A stretch of DNA of 12,523 nucleotides from DATECU01 sp035286745 (GCA_035286745.1 DATECU010000225.1:1-12523); one strand, 5' to 3'. Counted from the stretch's first letter, positions 1 to 7,744 are shown. Notes: generated by a model from the sequence alone, not told the origin. Translations and numbers: made by a program.

Positions 1-2405
1 CTGGCGGCCCGGGCCTCGCCCACCGCCGCGCCTAGCGCGGCAAGCCGTTCGCTCTCGCGGGCCTTGTCAGCCTCGGCGGCGGCCAGTGCGGCGTCGATCT
101 CGACCAGGCGTGCGGCAGCCTGGTCCCGCTCGTCCTCGGCCTGCCTGCGTTCGGTGGCGAGGACTCCGGCCTTGCGGCCAAGACGGGTGACTTCTTCCTG
201 GCTGGCGGCGGCCGCGTGCCGAATGGCCACCAGGTCCTTCTCGGCGGCGTGGATCCGCTCTTCCAGGCTGCGAGCGTCGGCAGCGGCGGCCTCGGCGGCG
301 GCCAGCTCGGCTTGCTGCCTTTCGCGAGCCTCGGCGAGCCGGCCGTTCAGCTGATCGAGTCGGGCGGCGACTTCCCGGATCTCGCGTCGCGGAGCCAACA
401 GGCCGTTGACCCCGCGCCCGCCCTCGACCATGGTCCCCCGCACCGACTCCCCGGCGAGAGTGGCGCAGGCCACCGGGCCCTGACGCGAGATGACGTCAAA
501 CGCGTCCTCAAGGGTGTCGACCACCAGGGCGTCGGGTAGCGAGGCTCGGATGCGGTCGGCGTGAGCGCCGCCGACCCGGTAGAGATCCGACAGCAAGCCC
601 TTGACCTTGGGCTCCTGGGAAACCACCTCGCGCAGCTGGGCGCAGTGATTCCGGGTGCGGGCCGAGGCCAGGGGCAGGAAGGTGCCACGGCCCGCGCCCG
701 ACTCCTCGAGGTAGCGCACGCCGCGCAAGGCCTGGCTGGCGTCCGGCACCAGCACCGCTTGCAGCCGATCGCCCAGGAACGCCTCCACCAGCCGCTCGCA
801 CTCGGGCTCGGTCTCCACCGAATCCGCCACCACCCCCAGGACCTCGATGCCCTGCGGTCGCGCCAGCAGGGCGCGTACGCCCTCGTCGAAAGCGGCGTGG
901 GTGGTGACCATGTCCTGAAGCGACGCCAAACGCCCAGCCAGACCGTCGCGCTCGCTCTGCACGGCGTCGGCCTCGCGGCCCAGGGCCTCGGCACCGGCGC
1001 GGCAAGCGGCGGCGCGGGCGGAAGCGGCCTCGCGCTCCTCCGTCAGGCGCAGGCGGAGGGTCTCGGCCTCGCACTCCCTCTCTTGGGCCGCAGCCAGCGC
1101 CTCCCCGATCCGCGCCTGCTCCCGCTCCAGCTCCTCGCGCTCCGCCCCCAACTTGAGCAGAGCCGCACCGGCGCGCTCGGCCGTGCCCTGAGCCGCCTGC
1201 CGCGCGTTCTGGAGGGTGGCCATGCGGCCCAGGATGCCGATCTGAGCCTCGCGCGCCTGCTCCTGCTCGCGCTCCGCCGCGGCCTGGCGGGCCGCCGCCT
1301 CCTGCACCGCTCCCTCGGCGCCGCGGGCCTCGGCCTCAGCTCCGCCCACCTCCTCCTTGAGTCGCCCAGCGTCCTGGCGGCGGGTGCCAAGCGCCTCGCC
1401 CAGCGGACCCACCCGAGCGTCCAACTCGGCCGCCTCACGCCTGGCGTCCTGTGTGCGAGTCTCCGTCTCGGCGATCTGCTGCTGGCAGTAGCCGCTCTGG
1501 CCTTGGTGGCGGTCGACCGAGAGAGTCAGGTCCGTGAGACGCGCCCGCGCCTCCGAAAGGCGCTCCTCCTCTTCGTAGAGGGCCCCTCGGCGACCCTCCA
1601 TCTGGGCCTCTTCGCTGGCCAGGGCGACCGCGGCCACCTGCTCGCGTTCCGCCTCCTCCGTCAGGCGCGCCGCCACCGCCGAGGACAGCTCGCTCAGGTC
1701 GAGGAAGCGCCGGCCGTAGAGCACCCGCTCCAGACCCTTCATCTCCTCGCGCAGGGCGCGGTAGCGGCGGGCCTTGCCGGCCTGCCGCTTCAGGCTCTCC
1801 AGCTGCTTCTCGACCTCGTGGACGATGTCGTTGACGCGCAGCAGGTTCTGCTGGGTGGCCTCCAGCTTGAGCTGGGTTTGGCGCCGGCGGGCCTTGTACT
1901 TGGTGATGCCGGCCGCCTCTTCGATCAGGGCCCGACGATCGGCGGGCTTGCTGGAGAGGATGAGGCCGATCTTCCCCTGCTCGATGATGGAGTAGGCCTT
2001 GCTGCCCAGACCGGTGTCCATGAACAGCTCGTGGACGTCCCGGAGCCGGCAGGTCTGGCCATTCATCAGGTACTCGCTCTCACCATTGCGGTAGAGGCGG
2101 CGGCTGACCACGCACTCGGGACTGCCATCGGGGCTGTTGCCGTTCAGGCCCGAAACCCGGAGGTTGACCTCGGCCATGGCGAGAGGCTGGCGGCTCTGGC
2201 TACCGCCAAAGATGACGTCCTCCATCGAGGTTCCGCGGAGGCTCTTGGCGCTCTGTTCACCCAGGACCCAAGAAATGGCATCGGAGATGTTGCTCTTGCC
2301 ACAGCCGTTGGGACCGACGATCCCAGTAACGCCGCCCTTGAAGTCGACTTCTTGCTTGTCGCAGAAGGACTTGAAGCCAACGATCTCGACCTTGTCCAGA
2401 CGCAT
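1..2405 (-). CDS. smc: Chromosome segregation ATPase SMC, N-terminal part (cut by left edge)
   Basis: Structural maintenance of chromosomes protein, the ATPase core of the bacterial condensin that compacts and helps segregate the chromosome, normally with ScpA and ScpB. The reading frame stays open from the ATG at 2405 to the window edge (801 codons; the family is usually about 1,200 residues), so the C-terminal arm and the head half with signature motif and Walker B are outside. Visible: N-terminal head starting MRLDKVEIVGFKSF, Walker A GPNGCGKSN at residues 31-39, Q-loop region WVLGEQSAKSLRG, a first coiled coil rich in Glu/Arg/Ala (about 165-490), a hinge at about 500-665 that includes GIEVLGVVAD and RGTMVEGGRGVNG, then the start of the returning coiled coil. 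The start is fixed by the conserved N-terminus; AGGGG lies about 12 nt upstream, a weak ribosome site. It is divergent from the zinc-ribbon membrane gene. Identity is very sure; nothing in the visible part looks broken. Confidence 0.97.
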   Translation of the reverse strand, partial: MRLDKVEIVGFKSFCDKQEVDFKGGVTGIVGPNGCGKSNISDAISWVLGEQSAKSLRGTSMEDVIFGGSQSRQPLAMAEVNLRVSGLNGNSPDGSPECVVSRRLYRNGESEYLMNGQTCRLRDVHELFMDTGLGSKAYSIIEQGKIGLILSSKPADRRALIEEAAGITKYKARRRQTQLKLEATQQNLLRVNDIVHEVEKQLESLKRQAGKARRYRALREEMKGLERVLYGRRFLDLSELSSAVAARLTEEAEREQVAAVALASEEAQMEGRRGALYEEEERLSEARARLTDLTLSVDRHQGQSGYCQQQIAETETRTQDARREAAELDARVGPLGEALGTRRQDAGRLKEEVGGAEAEARGAEGAVQEAAARQAAAEREQEQAREAQIGILGRMATLQNARQAAQGTAERAGAALLKLGAEREELEREQARIGEALAAAQERECEAETLRLRLTEEREAASARAAACRAGAEALGREADAVQSERDGLAGRLASLQDMVTTHAAFDEGVRALLARPQGIEVLGVVADSVETEPECERLVEAFLGDRLQAVLVPDASQALRGVRYLEESGAGRGTFLPLASARTRNHCAQLREVVSQEPKVKGLLSDLYRVGGAHADRIRASLPDALVVDTLEDAFDVISRQGPVACATLAGESVRGTMVEGGRGVNGLLAPRREIREVAARLDQLNGRLAEARERQQAELAAAEAAAADARSLEERIHAAEKDLVAIRHAAAASQEEVTRLGRKAGVLATERRQAEDERDQAAARLVEIDAALAAAEADKARESERLAALGAAVGEARAA

Positions 2406-2562
2406 GACCGCGACACCCCTAGATATTGGGAACTCCAGATACTCTAGCACAAGCAATGGGGTAGGGGAAGAGTGGTTTGGCCAGCTCGATCCGAGCCCCT
2501 TGCGGTATAGAATCGGCCTTCAGTCGCGACTTCACAAGCTCGGTGGCGAGCCGGGAGGGGGC
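2406..2562. promoter_or_regulatory. Divergent spacer between smc and the zinc-ribbon membrane gene
   Basis: This 157-bp stretch is locally more AT-rich than its surroundings and must carry the promoters of both divergent genes. For the plus-strand gene the best -10 candidate is TAGAAT at 2508-2513 (in TATAGAAT), which would give a leader of roughly 43 nt ending in the ribosome site GGGAGG at 2553-2558. No good -35 box stands at the right distance. For smc no convincing -35/-10 pair was found; TATCT-containing tracts at about 2415-2445 are weak. No gene or strong hairpin is seen. Confidence 0.45.
2553..2558 (+). promoter_or_regulatory. Ribosome binding site deciding the start of the zinc-ribbon membrane gene
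   Basis: GGGAGG stands four bases before the ATG at 2563. The frame is open for a further 142 codons upstream, running antisense through the start of smc, so this site and the zinc-ribbon N-terminus decide the start. Confidence 0.7.
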
Positions 2563-4071
2563 ATGACCATCCGCTGCGCGGCGTGCGGCAAGATCATCAA
2601 CGTTCCGCCGGACAAGGCAAATGTCCCGAACCTCAGGGTCAAGTGCCCCTGCGGAAACGTCTTCGCGTTGGCCACGGCGGCCCAGGTCCAACCCGCACCC
2701 GGCCCAGTAGGGCCGCCCCCAAGACCACCCGCGATCACCCCGGTGCCGGCTCCCCCGGCTTCCCCGGTCTCCGCCCCCAAACCGGCGGCTCCGCCCGCTC
2801 CGGCGCCAGCCATGGTCGCCACCCCCCCGGGGCCCAGGCCGGCCGCGCCTACCGCTTCACCGGCGCCGGTGATGCCGGCTGCCGCGCCGTCGCGCCCGAT
2901 CCCACCCGCGCCGGTGTCCCCGTCGGTCGCCTCAGAAGCGGCCCGGACGGCCCCGGCGGCGGTCACTGCGGCTGCCGCTCCCCGGCCGGCGCCCATCCAC
3001 TGGCGCAAGTGCTCGAACCACCCCCAGGTTCGCTCCGAGGCGATGTGCCCGGCCTGCAAGAAGGGCTACTGCTCCGAGTGCGGGCAGCGGGTGCAGCGCG
3101 CGGTCATCTGCCCGGCTTGTGACGGCCTCTGCATCAAGAGCGAGCAGTTCGATCAGGACCTGAGGCGCGACGCTCAGAAGTCGCGGAACATGTTCGAGGA
3201 CCTGGGGACGGTGCTGGCCTACCCGCTGCGGGACCCGCTGAGTTATGTGCTGCTCGCGCTCTTCACCTGGGTGTTCGGGGTGGCGGCTCGCTTCGCCATG
3301 TACGGGGGTCTCTTGGGCGTGCTGCTGTCGCAGGGCGTGCTCATGTGGTACGCCTTCACGGCCCTGACCCGGGTCGCCAACGGCAACCTCAAGGACTCGA
3401 TGCCGGAGTTCCGGGACATCTGGGACATCGTGAAGGCGTTCCTGCTCGGGATCTGCGCCAGCGTGGTGAGCAGTGGTCCGCTCTTCGCGGTGGCCTTCCT
3501 GATCCCCGGCGTGGCCTTCCTGTCGCAGATGAACCGCGCCGAAGTCCCGGCCGCGGTGGCGGTGGCCCACGCCCAGCCCCCCGAGGAACCGCCGGCCGAG
3601 CAACCGGCTGAAGAGGGCGAGCCGGGCGGCGAGGCCCCGGAGGAAACCGAAGCTGCACCTACCGACAGCCAACCGCCTGGGGGCAAGGCACCGGTTCCCG
3701 GGGGTGACATGGCAACCCTGGCAGGCGTCGCCCTGGGCTTCCTGGCGCTGGCGGGTCTGGCGCTCATCTGGAAGATCGTCTATGAGCCCGTCGCGCTGAC
3801 CGTCGCTGGGCTGTCGCACAGCTACGGCCAGACCCTGAACCCGCTGGTCGGGATCGACACCATCCGCAAGATGGGAGGCGTCTACTGGCAGGCGTGGCTC
3901 ATCTACTGCATTCTCTCCGCGGTGCAGTGGGTGATCGGGCTCTTGCTGTCGGCGATCCCCATCCTGGGCGGGATCGTGCTGTCATTCGTCAACGCCTACG
4001 TCTATCTCGCCATCGGTTGCCTGATGGGCCTGGCGGTCTTCAAGAAGGCGAAGGAGCTGGACTGGGACTAG
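2563..4071 (+). CDS. Membrane protein with N-terminal zinc ribbon, B-box-like zinc finger and Pro/Ala linkers
   Basis: Function unknown; 502 residues. Order of parts: (1) an MJ0042-type zinc ribbon, residues 1-36, with C5, C8, C28 and C30; the second pair is CPC rather than CxxC. (2) A Pro/Ala-rich low-complexity linker, about 42-145. (3) A second zinc module resembling a B-box: C150-x2-H153, C162-x2-C165, C170-x2-C173, C183-x2-C186. (4) A membrane domain from about 220 with about six to eight hydrophobic segments, resembling DUF4013/Yip1-like multi-pass proteins. (5) Inside it, an acidic Pro/Glu-rich insert at about 327-383 between hydrophobic blocks. The frame stays open upstream, but the ATG at 2563 has GGGAGG five bases before it and begins directly with the zinc ribbon. 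The stop is followed 39 bp later by the lipoprotein gene on the same strand. The domain description is solid; any role (membrane organisation, sensing) would be a guess. Confidence 0.85.
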   Translation: MTIRCAACGKIINVPPDKANVPNLRVKCPCGNVFALATAAQVQPAPGPVGPPPRPPAITPVPAPPASPVSAPKPAAPPAPAPAMVATPPGPRPAAPTASPAPVMPAAAPSRPIPPAPVSPSVASEAARTAPAAVTAAAAPRPAPIHWRKCSNHPQVRSEAMCPACKKGYCSECGQRVQRAVICPACDGLCIKSEQFDQDLRRDAQKSRNMFEDLGTVLAYPLRDPLSYVLLALFTWVFGVAARFAMYGGLLGVLLSQGVLMWYAFTALTRVANGNLKDSMPEFRDIWDIVKAFLLGICASVVSSGPLFAVAFLIPGVAFLSQMNRAEVPAAVAVAHAQPPEEPPAEQPAEEGEPGGEAPEETEAAPTDSQPPGGKAPVPGGDMATLAGVALGFLALAGLALIWKIVYEPVALTVAGLSHSYGQTLNPLVGIDTIRKMGGVYWQAWLIYCILSAVQWVIGLLLSAIPILGGIVLSFVNAYVYLAIGCLMGLAVFKKAKELDWD

Positions 4072-4098
4072 AGGCACCGCCCCAGCCCCGCCTTCCGC

Positions 4099-4104
4099 TA
4101 CAAT
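4099..4104 (+). promoter_or_regulatory. TACAAT -10-like box six bases before an ATG: candidate leaderless promoter
   Basis: TACAAT is followed by CGGCCC and then the ATG at 4111. No purine-rich ribosome site precedes that ATG. A -10 hexamer at this distance would start the mRNA at or next to the start codon, the arrangement known for leaderless genes in several bacterial phyla. No -35 box is evident 17 bp upstream, so this is suggestive only; transcription from the preceding gene is also possible. Confidence 0.4.
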
Positions 4105-4110
4105 CGGCCC

Positions 4111-5673
4111 ATGCGTCGCGCGGCCTGGTTGCTGGCCGGCCTTCTCCTCTTCGGAAGCTGCGCCAACCGCGGCAGCCAGCCCTCACCGCCGCGGTTGGTG
4201 ATCGCCCTTCCCTCCGGCGTGGTCACGCCGCTCCCCTTCGAGTCCAACGAGGAGTTCAGCTCTTCCATCCTGCGCAACGTGTACGACCCCTTGGTGGAGC
4301 TGGACGAAGGGCTGGCCGCGCGGCCGGGGCTGGCCGAGAGCTGGTTCACGCCCGACGACCTGACCTGGGTGTTTCGCCTGCGGAGCGGCATTCTCCTGCA
4401 CGACGGCCGCACCCTGAATGCCGGGCTGATCGCGCAGAGCCTGGAGCAGGTGCTCCGCGATCCCCGCTCCAAGCGCAGCCCCGAGATCGGCGCCGTGGAA
4501 CGCATCGAGACCCCGGATCAGCGGACGCTGGTGCTCAAGACCTCGCGGCCCAGCAGCAACCTCCATAATCGTTTGGCGGGCATCCTGCTCTCGGTGCCGG
4601 GCGCCGGCCCCCAGGCTCCCGCGGTCGGCTCCGGCCCCTATCGCATGGTGGTGCGGGCCGACGGCGCCGTCACGCTGAGCGCCTTCGAGGGATATCACGA
4701 GGGACCGGTGGGGATCCGGGAGGTGGAGTTCCGCGCCGTGCCCAGCGCCACCGAACGGGTTCGCCTGCTCCGGTCCGGACAGGTCCACTTGATCCTGGAC
4801 GTGCCGCCGGAGACCTTCCCCGCCCTGGGAACCACCGCCGGAATCCGGGCCGAATCGGCCCCCGGATTGCGAACTCTCTATCTCGGCCTCGACTGTTCGC
4901 AACCCACCAACCCCGACGTGAACCTGGGCGGTCCCAACCCTCTTCGCGACGTCAGGGTGCGGCAGGCGCTGGCCCTGGCGGTGGATCGCTCACGTCTGGC
5001 GCGTGAAGCGCTCAGCGGCTTCGCCGATCCGGCCCACCAGATCGTGCCCCCGGAGGTCTTTGGCTTCCATCCCGAGCTGCCCCCCTGGCCCCACGCGCCC
5101 GACCAGGCGCGCCGGCTGCTGGCCGAGGCGGGCTTTCCCACGGGGTTCTCGGTCAGCCTCGACTACCCCATTGCCAAGTACCAGGCGCTGGCGTCGGTGG
5201 TGCCGAGGCTGGTCGCGGACCTGGCGGCGGTGGGCATCCATGTCACCCCCAGGCCCGCCGAGTGGAAGCTCTTCCGCGACCGTGTCCACGACCGGCACCA
5301 CACCGCCCTCTACCTGGCCGGTTGGCTCAACACCACCGGCGATGCCACCGTGGACTACGACTACCTGGTGCGCACGCGGGCCGCTTCCGGGGCCGGCCTG
5401 CTCAACGCCGGCGGCTATTCGAGCCCGCAGGTGGACGCCCTCCTGGACCAGGCCATGGTCCCCGGAACACCGCGGGACCGACGGACGCCCCTGTTGGCGG
5501 TCGCCGAACGACTGAGGGAGGACCTGCCCCTGATCCCCCTCTACCGCCAGCGCGACCTCTACGCCTTCAGCTCCCGCCTGCTGTTTGAGCCCCGGCCCGA
5601 CCGGCGCATTCGCGTGGAGTTCCTCCGCTGGCGACAGGGGCCAGTCGAGACTCCGCGTGCCGGGAGAGGGTGA
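4111..5673 (+). CDS. Lipoprotein substrate-binding protein, ABC family 5 (peptide/nickel type)
   Basis: Extracytoplasmic solute receptor of the SBP_bac_5 family (DppA/OppA/NikA relatives), which presents oligopeptides, nickel chelates or similar ligands to an ABC importer. It has 520 residues, normal for the family. A signal peptide (MRRAAWLLAGLLLFGSC) ends at Cys17, the probable lipidation site, with FGS before it rather than the commoner LAG. Family features: VYDPLVELDEGLAARPGLAESW early on, the LTWVFRLRSGILLHDG block, and LRDVRVRQALALAVDR near residues 275-295. The ligand cannot be read from the sequence. No permease or ATPase genes lie next to it; the downstream neighbour is convergent. 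It may therefore be an orphan receptor using components encoded elsewhere. It starts 39 bp after the membrane-protein gene and could be co-transcribed or have its own leaderless start. The family call is sure, the specificity unknown. Confidence 0.92.
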   Translation: MRRAAWLLAGLLLFGSCANRGSQPSPPRLVIALPSGVVTPLPFESNEEFSSSILRNVYDPLVELDEGLAARPGLAESWFTPDDLTWVFRLRSGILLHDGRTLNAGLIAQSLEQVLRDPRSKRSPEIGAVERIETPDQRTLVLKTSRPSSNLHNRLAGILLSVPGAGPQAPAVGSGPYRMVVRADGAVTLSAFEGYHEGPVGIREVEFRAVPSATERVRLLRSGQVHLILDVPPETFPALGTTAGIRAESAPGLRTLYLGLDCSQPTNPDVNLGGPNPLRDVRVRQALALAVDRSRLAREALSGFADPAHQIVPPEVFGFHPELPPWPHAPDQARRLLAEAGFPTGFSVSLDYPIAKYQALASVVPRLVADLAAVGIHVTPRPAEWKLFRDRVHDRHHTALYLAGWLNTTGDATVDYDYLVRTRAASGAGLLNAGGYSSPQVDALLDQAMVPGTPRDRRTPLLAVAERLREDLPLIPLYRQRDLYAFSSRLLFEPRPDRRIRVEFLRWRQGPVETPRAGRG

Positions 5674-5709
5674 GAGAGGAACCCCAGCGCAGCGAGTCCC
5701 GGCGCACCC

Positions 5710-5727
5710 CGGAGGGCGCGCCCTCCG
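5710..5727. terminator. 18-bp perfect palindrome in the convergent spacer, possible bidirectional terminator
   Basis: CGGAGGGCGCGCCCTCCG is a perfect palindrome. As RNA it forms a 7-bp G/C-only stem with a CGCG loop, read the same from either strand. It lies between the stops of two convergent genes (5673 plus, 5743 minus). There is no T-run after it on either side, so it is not a classical intrinsic terminator. It may still block read-through or RNA degradation from both sides. Confidence 0.45.
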
Positions 5728-5742
5728 CGGCGGCGACCGAGT

Positions 5743-6321
5743 TCACTTCGGGCGCCGGGTGGCGTCGTCGCCGGCCAGGTCTTCGGTCAGGGCCTGGCGC
5801 TGGTCGGGGCTGAGCGCCGCCTCCACGGCCAGCTCGGGCAGGTCGCAGCCTAACGCAATCGGCACGCGGCCGCCGGTGTCGAACTTCAGGTAGTGGACAG
5901 AAGACAGCCGGCCGTCGCTCACCTGGCGCGGATCGAAGCTGGGACGGATCCGCGAGCCATCCTCGAGCTTAGCGTAGATCCGCTGCGGCAGATCCAGCCA
6001 GCGCCTGAGCTTCTCGTCCCGCTCGGCCGGCGACTCGATCTCGATGAGCAGGGTGGCTCCCAGTTCGCCGGGAGCGCCCAGAACCTCGTTGTAGGTCTCG
6101 AGCTCGTGGGCGATGTCGGCCTCCCGCACCATGCGCTCGGCCAGCATCATCTCCTGGACCTGGTAGCGCATGGTGTCGCCGTTCTCGAACAAGAAGGTGA
6201 GGTGGGGACCGACGTGGATGCGGCGGCGGTCCTTGACGGCCATCATCCGAGGCCGATCGCTCTCCCGCCGTTCCTGGTAGGTGACGTGGTCGACGAGGTC
6301 TTCGCGGTGCACGGTCTTCAC
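5743..6321 (-). CDS. DUF3501 family protein
   Basis: A 192-residue cytoplasmic protein of unknown function. It is recognised by the N-terminal TVHREDLVDHVTYQERR, the RRIHVGPHLTFLFEN block, the RYQVQEMMLAERM block and the ATLLIEIESPAERDEKLRRW region, all of which match my memory of DUF3501. There is no signal peptide, no membrane segment and only one cysteine, so it is not itself an Fe-S protein. I chose the GTG at 6321: it has AAGGAGGA about nine bases upstream, begins where family members begin, and overlaps the upstream Fe-S gene's TGA as GTGA (6318-6321), meaning translational coupling. An upstream ATG at 6468 would add 49 residues of low-quality sequence inside the neighbour. It is the last gene of the rubrerythrin cluster, and DUF3501 commonly sits beside rubrerythrin and this kind of Fe-S protein. 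A partner or assembly role is inference. Confidence 0.85.
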   Translation of the reverse strand: MKTVHREDLVDHVTYQERRESDRPRMMAVKDRRRIHVGPHLTFLFENGDTMRYQVQEMMLAERMVREADIAHELETYNEVLGAPGELGATLLIEIESPAERDEKLRRWLDLPQRIYAKLEDGSRIRPSFDPRQVSDGRLSSVHYLKFDTGGRVPIALGCDLPELAVEAALSPDQRQALTEDLAGDDATRRPK

Positions 6322-7688
6322 GGCTTCTCTTCCTCCTTGGAGCGAGCCAGCGGGGTAGGAAAGCCGTTCTCGCGGTAGGCACGGGCCAGAACCGAGAGCG
6401 GGTGCATGGGCTTCTTCCCGGCGTGCTGCTGAAACTGAAGGGCGGCCAGCGGGCACTCGGTAGCCCACACTTCCGCCTGCGGCTGCTGCATCCCGGAGAA
6501 GGCCTTCTCGCCAACCCGCCGGGAGGCGTCGAAGCCCTCGACCTTCATGGCGTAGGTGCCATCATGGCCGCAACACTCCATCACCGTCTGCGGAACCACC
6601 CCGGGAATCAGCCGCAGCAGGTCGCGCCCCTTGAACCCCACCGCCTGCGCGCGCAGATGGCAGGGCGTGTGATAGGCGACTTGGGGCCCGGGCGTGCTCT
6701 TGAAGTCGGTCGAGAAGCGCGGCTCCTTGCGGATCGACCACAGGAACTCGCCGGGATCCTGGACGGCGGCGGCCAGGACCCGGGCCCGATCCCGATCCCC
6801 GGCCGCCAGCAGCTCCGGGTACTCGCGGCGCATCATCATGGCGCAGGTGGGATTCACCACCAGCACCTTGGCGCCGGCTTCCACGTGGGGAATCAGGAGG
6901 TCCAGGTTGTGCCGGGCGTTCTTGCGCAGCGTTTCGAGGTCCCCGTGCTCCCAGGCCGGCATGCCGCAACAGGCGAGACCCTTGACGCAGGCGGTCTTGA
7001 CCTGGTTCTTCTCCAACACCTCGATGGCGTCGCGACCGATCTCCGGCTCGTTGTTCTGGACGTAGCAGGTCTGGAACAGCACCACCTCGCTGCCGGGCTT
7101 CTCCGGGATACGGCCGGTGGACTGGGCCCAGCGCTCGAAGGTGGTCGCGGCGAAGTCGGGCAGCAGCTTGTCGCGATGGATGCCGAGCACCTTCTCCATG
7201 AAGATCCGATGCACCGACACCCGGTTCATCACGTTGGCGAGGCCGAAGCTGGTCCGCGCTAGGCGCGCCGAGCCATCGGGGTCGCCCAGGATGCGATCGC
7301 GCAGCGGGATCCCCTTCTCCTTGACCTTGATCGCCTGGTAGCGGTGCACCAGCTTGGGGAAGTCGAGCTGGTACTCGTGTTTGTCCCGCGGCGTGTAGGG
7401 ACACTGGACCTCGCACAGCTTGCACTGGAAGCAGGCGTCCATGACGGACGCGGTCTCGCCTGGGGTCAGCTTGCGGACGTCGCCGTCGTGGCGCTGGTCG
7501 AGGAACCGGAACAGGCTGGGAAAGCTGTCGCAGAACTTGAAGCACATGCGACAGCCGTGGCAGACCTCGAAGACGCGGCCGATCTCCTTCTGCATGAGGT
7601 GCCGGTCCCAGTACCGGGGCTCTTCGGGGTCGTAGCTCAGCCCGTCGGTGGGCTGATAGGAGATGGGCCTCTCGGCGTCAGCGGTCAT
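6318..7688 (-). CDS. GlpC/HdrD-type Fe-S oxidoreductase subunit (two [4Fe-4S] motifs plus two CCG domains)
   Basis: A 456-residue soluble electron-transfer protein. It has two ferredoxin-type [4Fe-4S] motifs: C43-x2-C46-x2-C49-x3-C53 and C86-x2-C89-x2-C92-x3-C96, the last followed by Pro. Then come two CCG (cysteine-rich) domains of the heterodisulfide-reductase type: about 208-285 with CCGMPAWEHGD and NPTCAMMM, and about 345-430 with TPCHLRAQ, ECCGHDGTYAMKVEG and TECPLA. This is the layout of GlpC and of the HdrD C-terminal part. No flavin-oxidase or membrane-anchor gene is adjacent, which argues against a glycerol-3-phosphate or glycolate dehydrogenase subunit. The ATG at 7688 has GGGAGG six bases upstream. 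It lies between rubrerythrin and DUF3501 on the same strand and overlaps the latter by four bases. Passing electrons to rubrerythrin is a reasonable inference, not shown by sequence. Confidence 0.9.
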   Translation of the reverse strand: MTADAERPISYQPTDGLSYDPEEPRYWDRHLMQKEIGRVFEVCHGCRMCFKFCDSFPSLFRFLDQRHDGDVRKLTPGETASVMDACFQCKLCEVQCPYTPRDKHEYQLDFPKLVHRYQAIKVKEKGIPLRDRILGDPDGSARLARTSFGLANVMNRVSVHRIFMEKVLGIHRDKLLPDFAATTFERWAQSTGRIPEKPGSEVVLFQTCYVQNNEPEIGRDAIEVLEKNQVKTACVKGLACCGMPAWEHGDLETLRKNARHNLDLLIPHVEAGAKVLVVNPTCAMMMRREYPELLAAGDRDRARVLAAAVQDPGEFLWSIRKEPRFSTDFKSTPGPQVAYHTPCHLRAQAVGFKGRDLLRLIPGVVPQTVMECCGHDGTYAMKVEGFDASRRVGEKAFSGMQQPQAEVWATECPLAALQFQQHAGKKPMHPLSVLARAYRENGFPTPLARSKEEEKP

Positions 7689-7701
7689 CGTGGACCTCCC
7701 T

Positions 7702-7729
7702 GTAGGGGCGTAACAGGCTACGCCCCTAC
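7702..7729. repeat. Perfect 11-bp inverted repeat between rubrerythrin and the Fe-S gene
   Basis: GTAGGGGCGTA (7702-7712), a 6-base loop ACAGGC, and TACGCCCCTAC (7719-7729) form a perfect 28-bp hairpin. It lies wholly in the 56-bp gap, just before the ribosome site of the Fe-S gene. GTAGGGGCG / CGCCCCTAC ends recall short dispersed palindromic elements (REP- or MITE-like) that I have seen in several GC-rich genomes. Alternatives are an mRNA-processing or attenuation hairpin that sets different levels for the rubrerythrin and the genes after it. No T-run follows in the minus-strand direction, so full termination is unlikely. Confidence 0.8.
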
Positions 7730-7744
7730 CGGCATCCTTTCCAC

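Noticed and set aside
561..2447. A long open plus-strand frame (over 600 codons) opposite smc
   Set aside because: The minus strand encodes unmistakable SMC motifs throughout. The plus frame is Leu/Ala/Gly-rich shadow coding of GC-rich coiled-coil sequence and has no family features.
2137..2562. Upstream extension of the zinc-ribbon membrane protein in the same frame
   Set aside because: It would overlap the start of smc on the opposite strand. The residues before 2563 look like antisense translation, and the ATG at 2563 has a ribosome site and begins the zinc ribbon.
6322..6468. Longer DUF3501 protein starting at an ATG at 6468
   Set aside because: The extra 49 residues lie inside the Fe-S gene and show no conserved features. 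The GTG at 6321 has a strong ribosome site and matches the family N-terminus.
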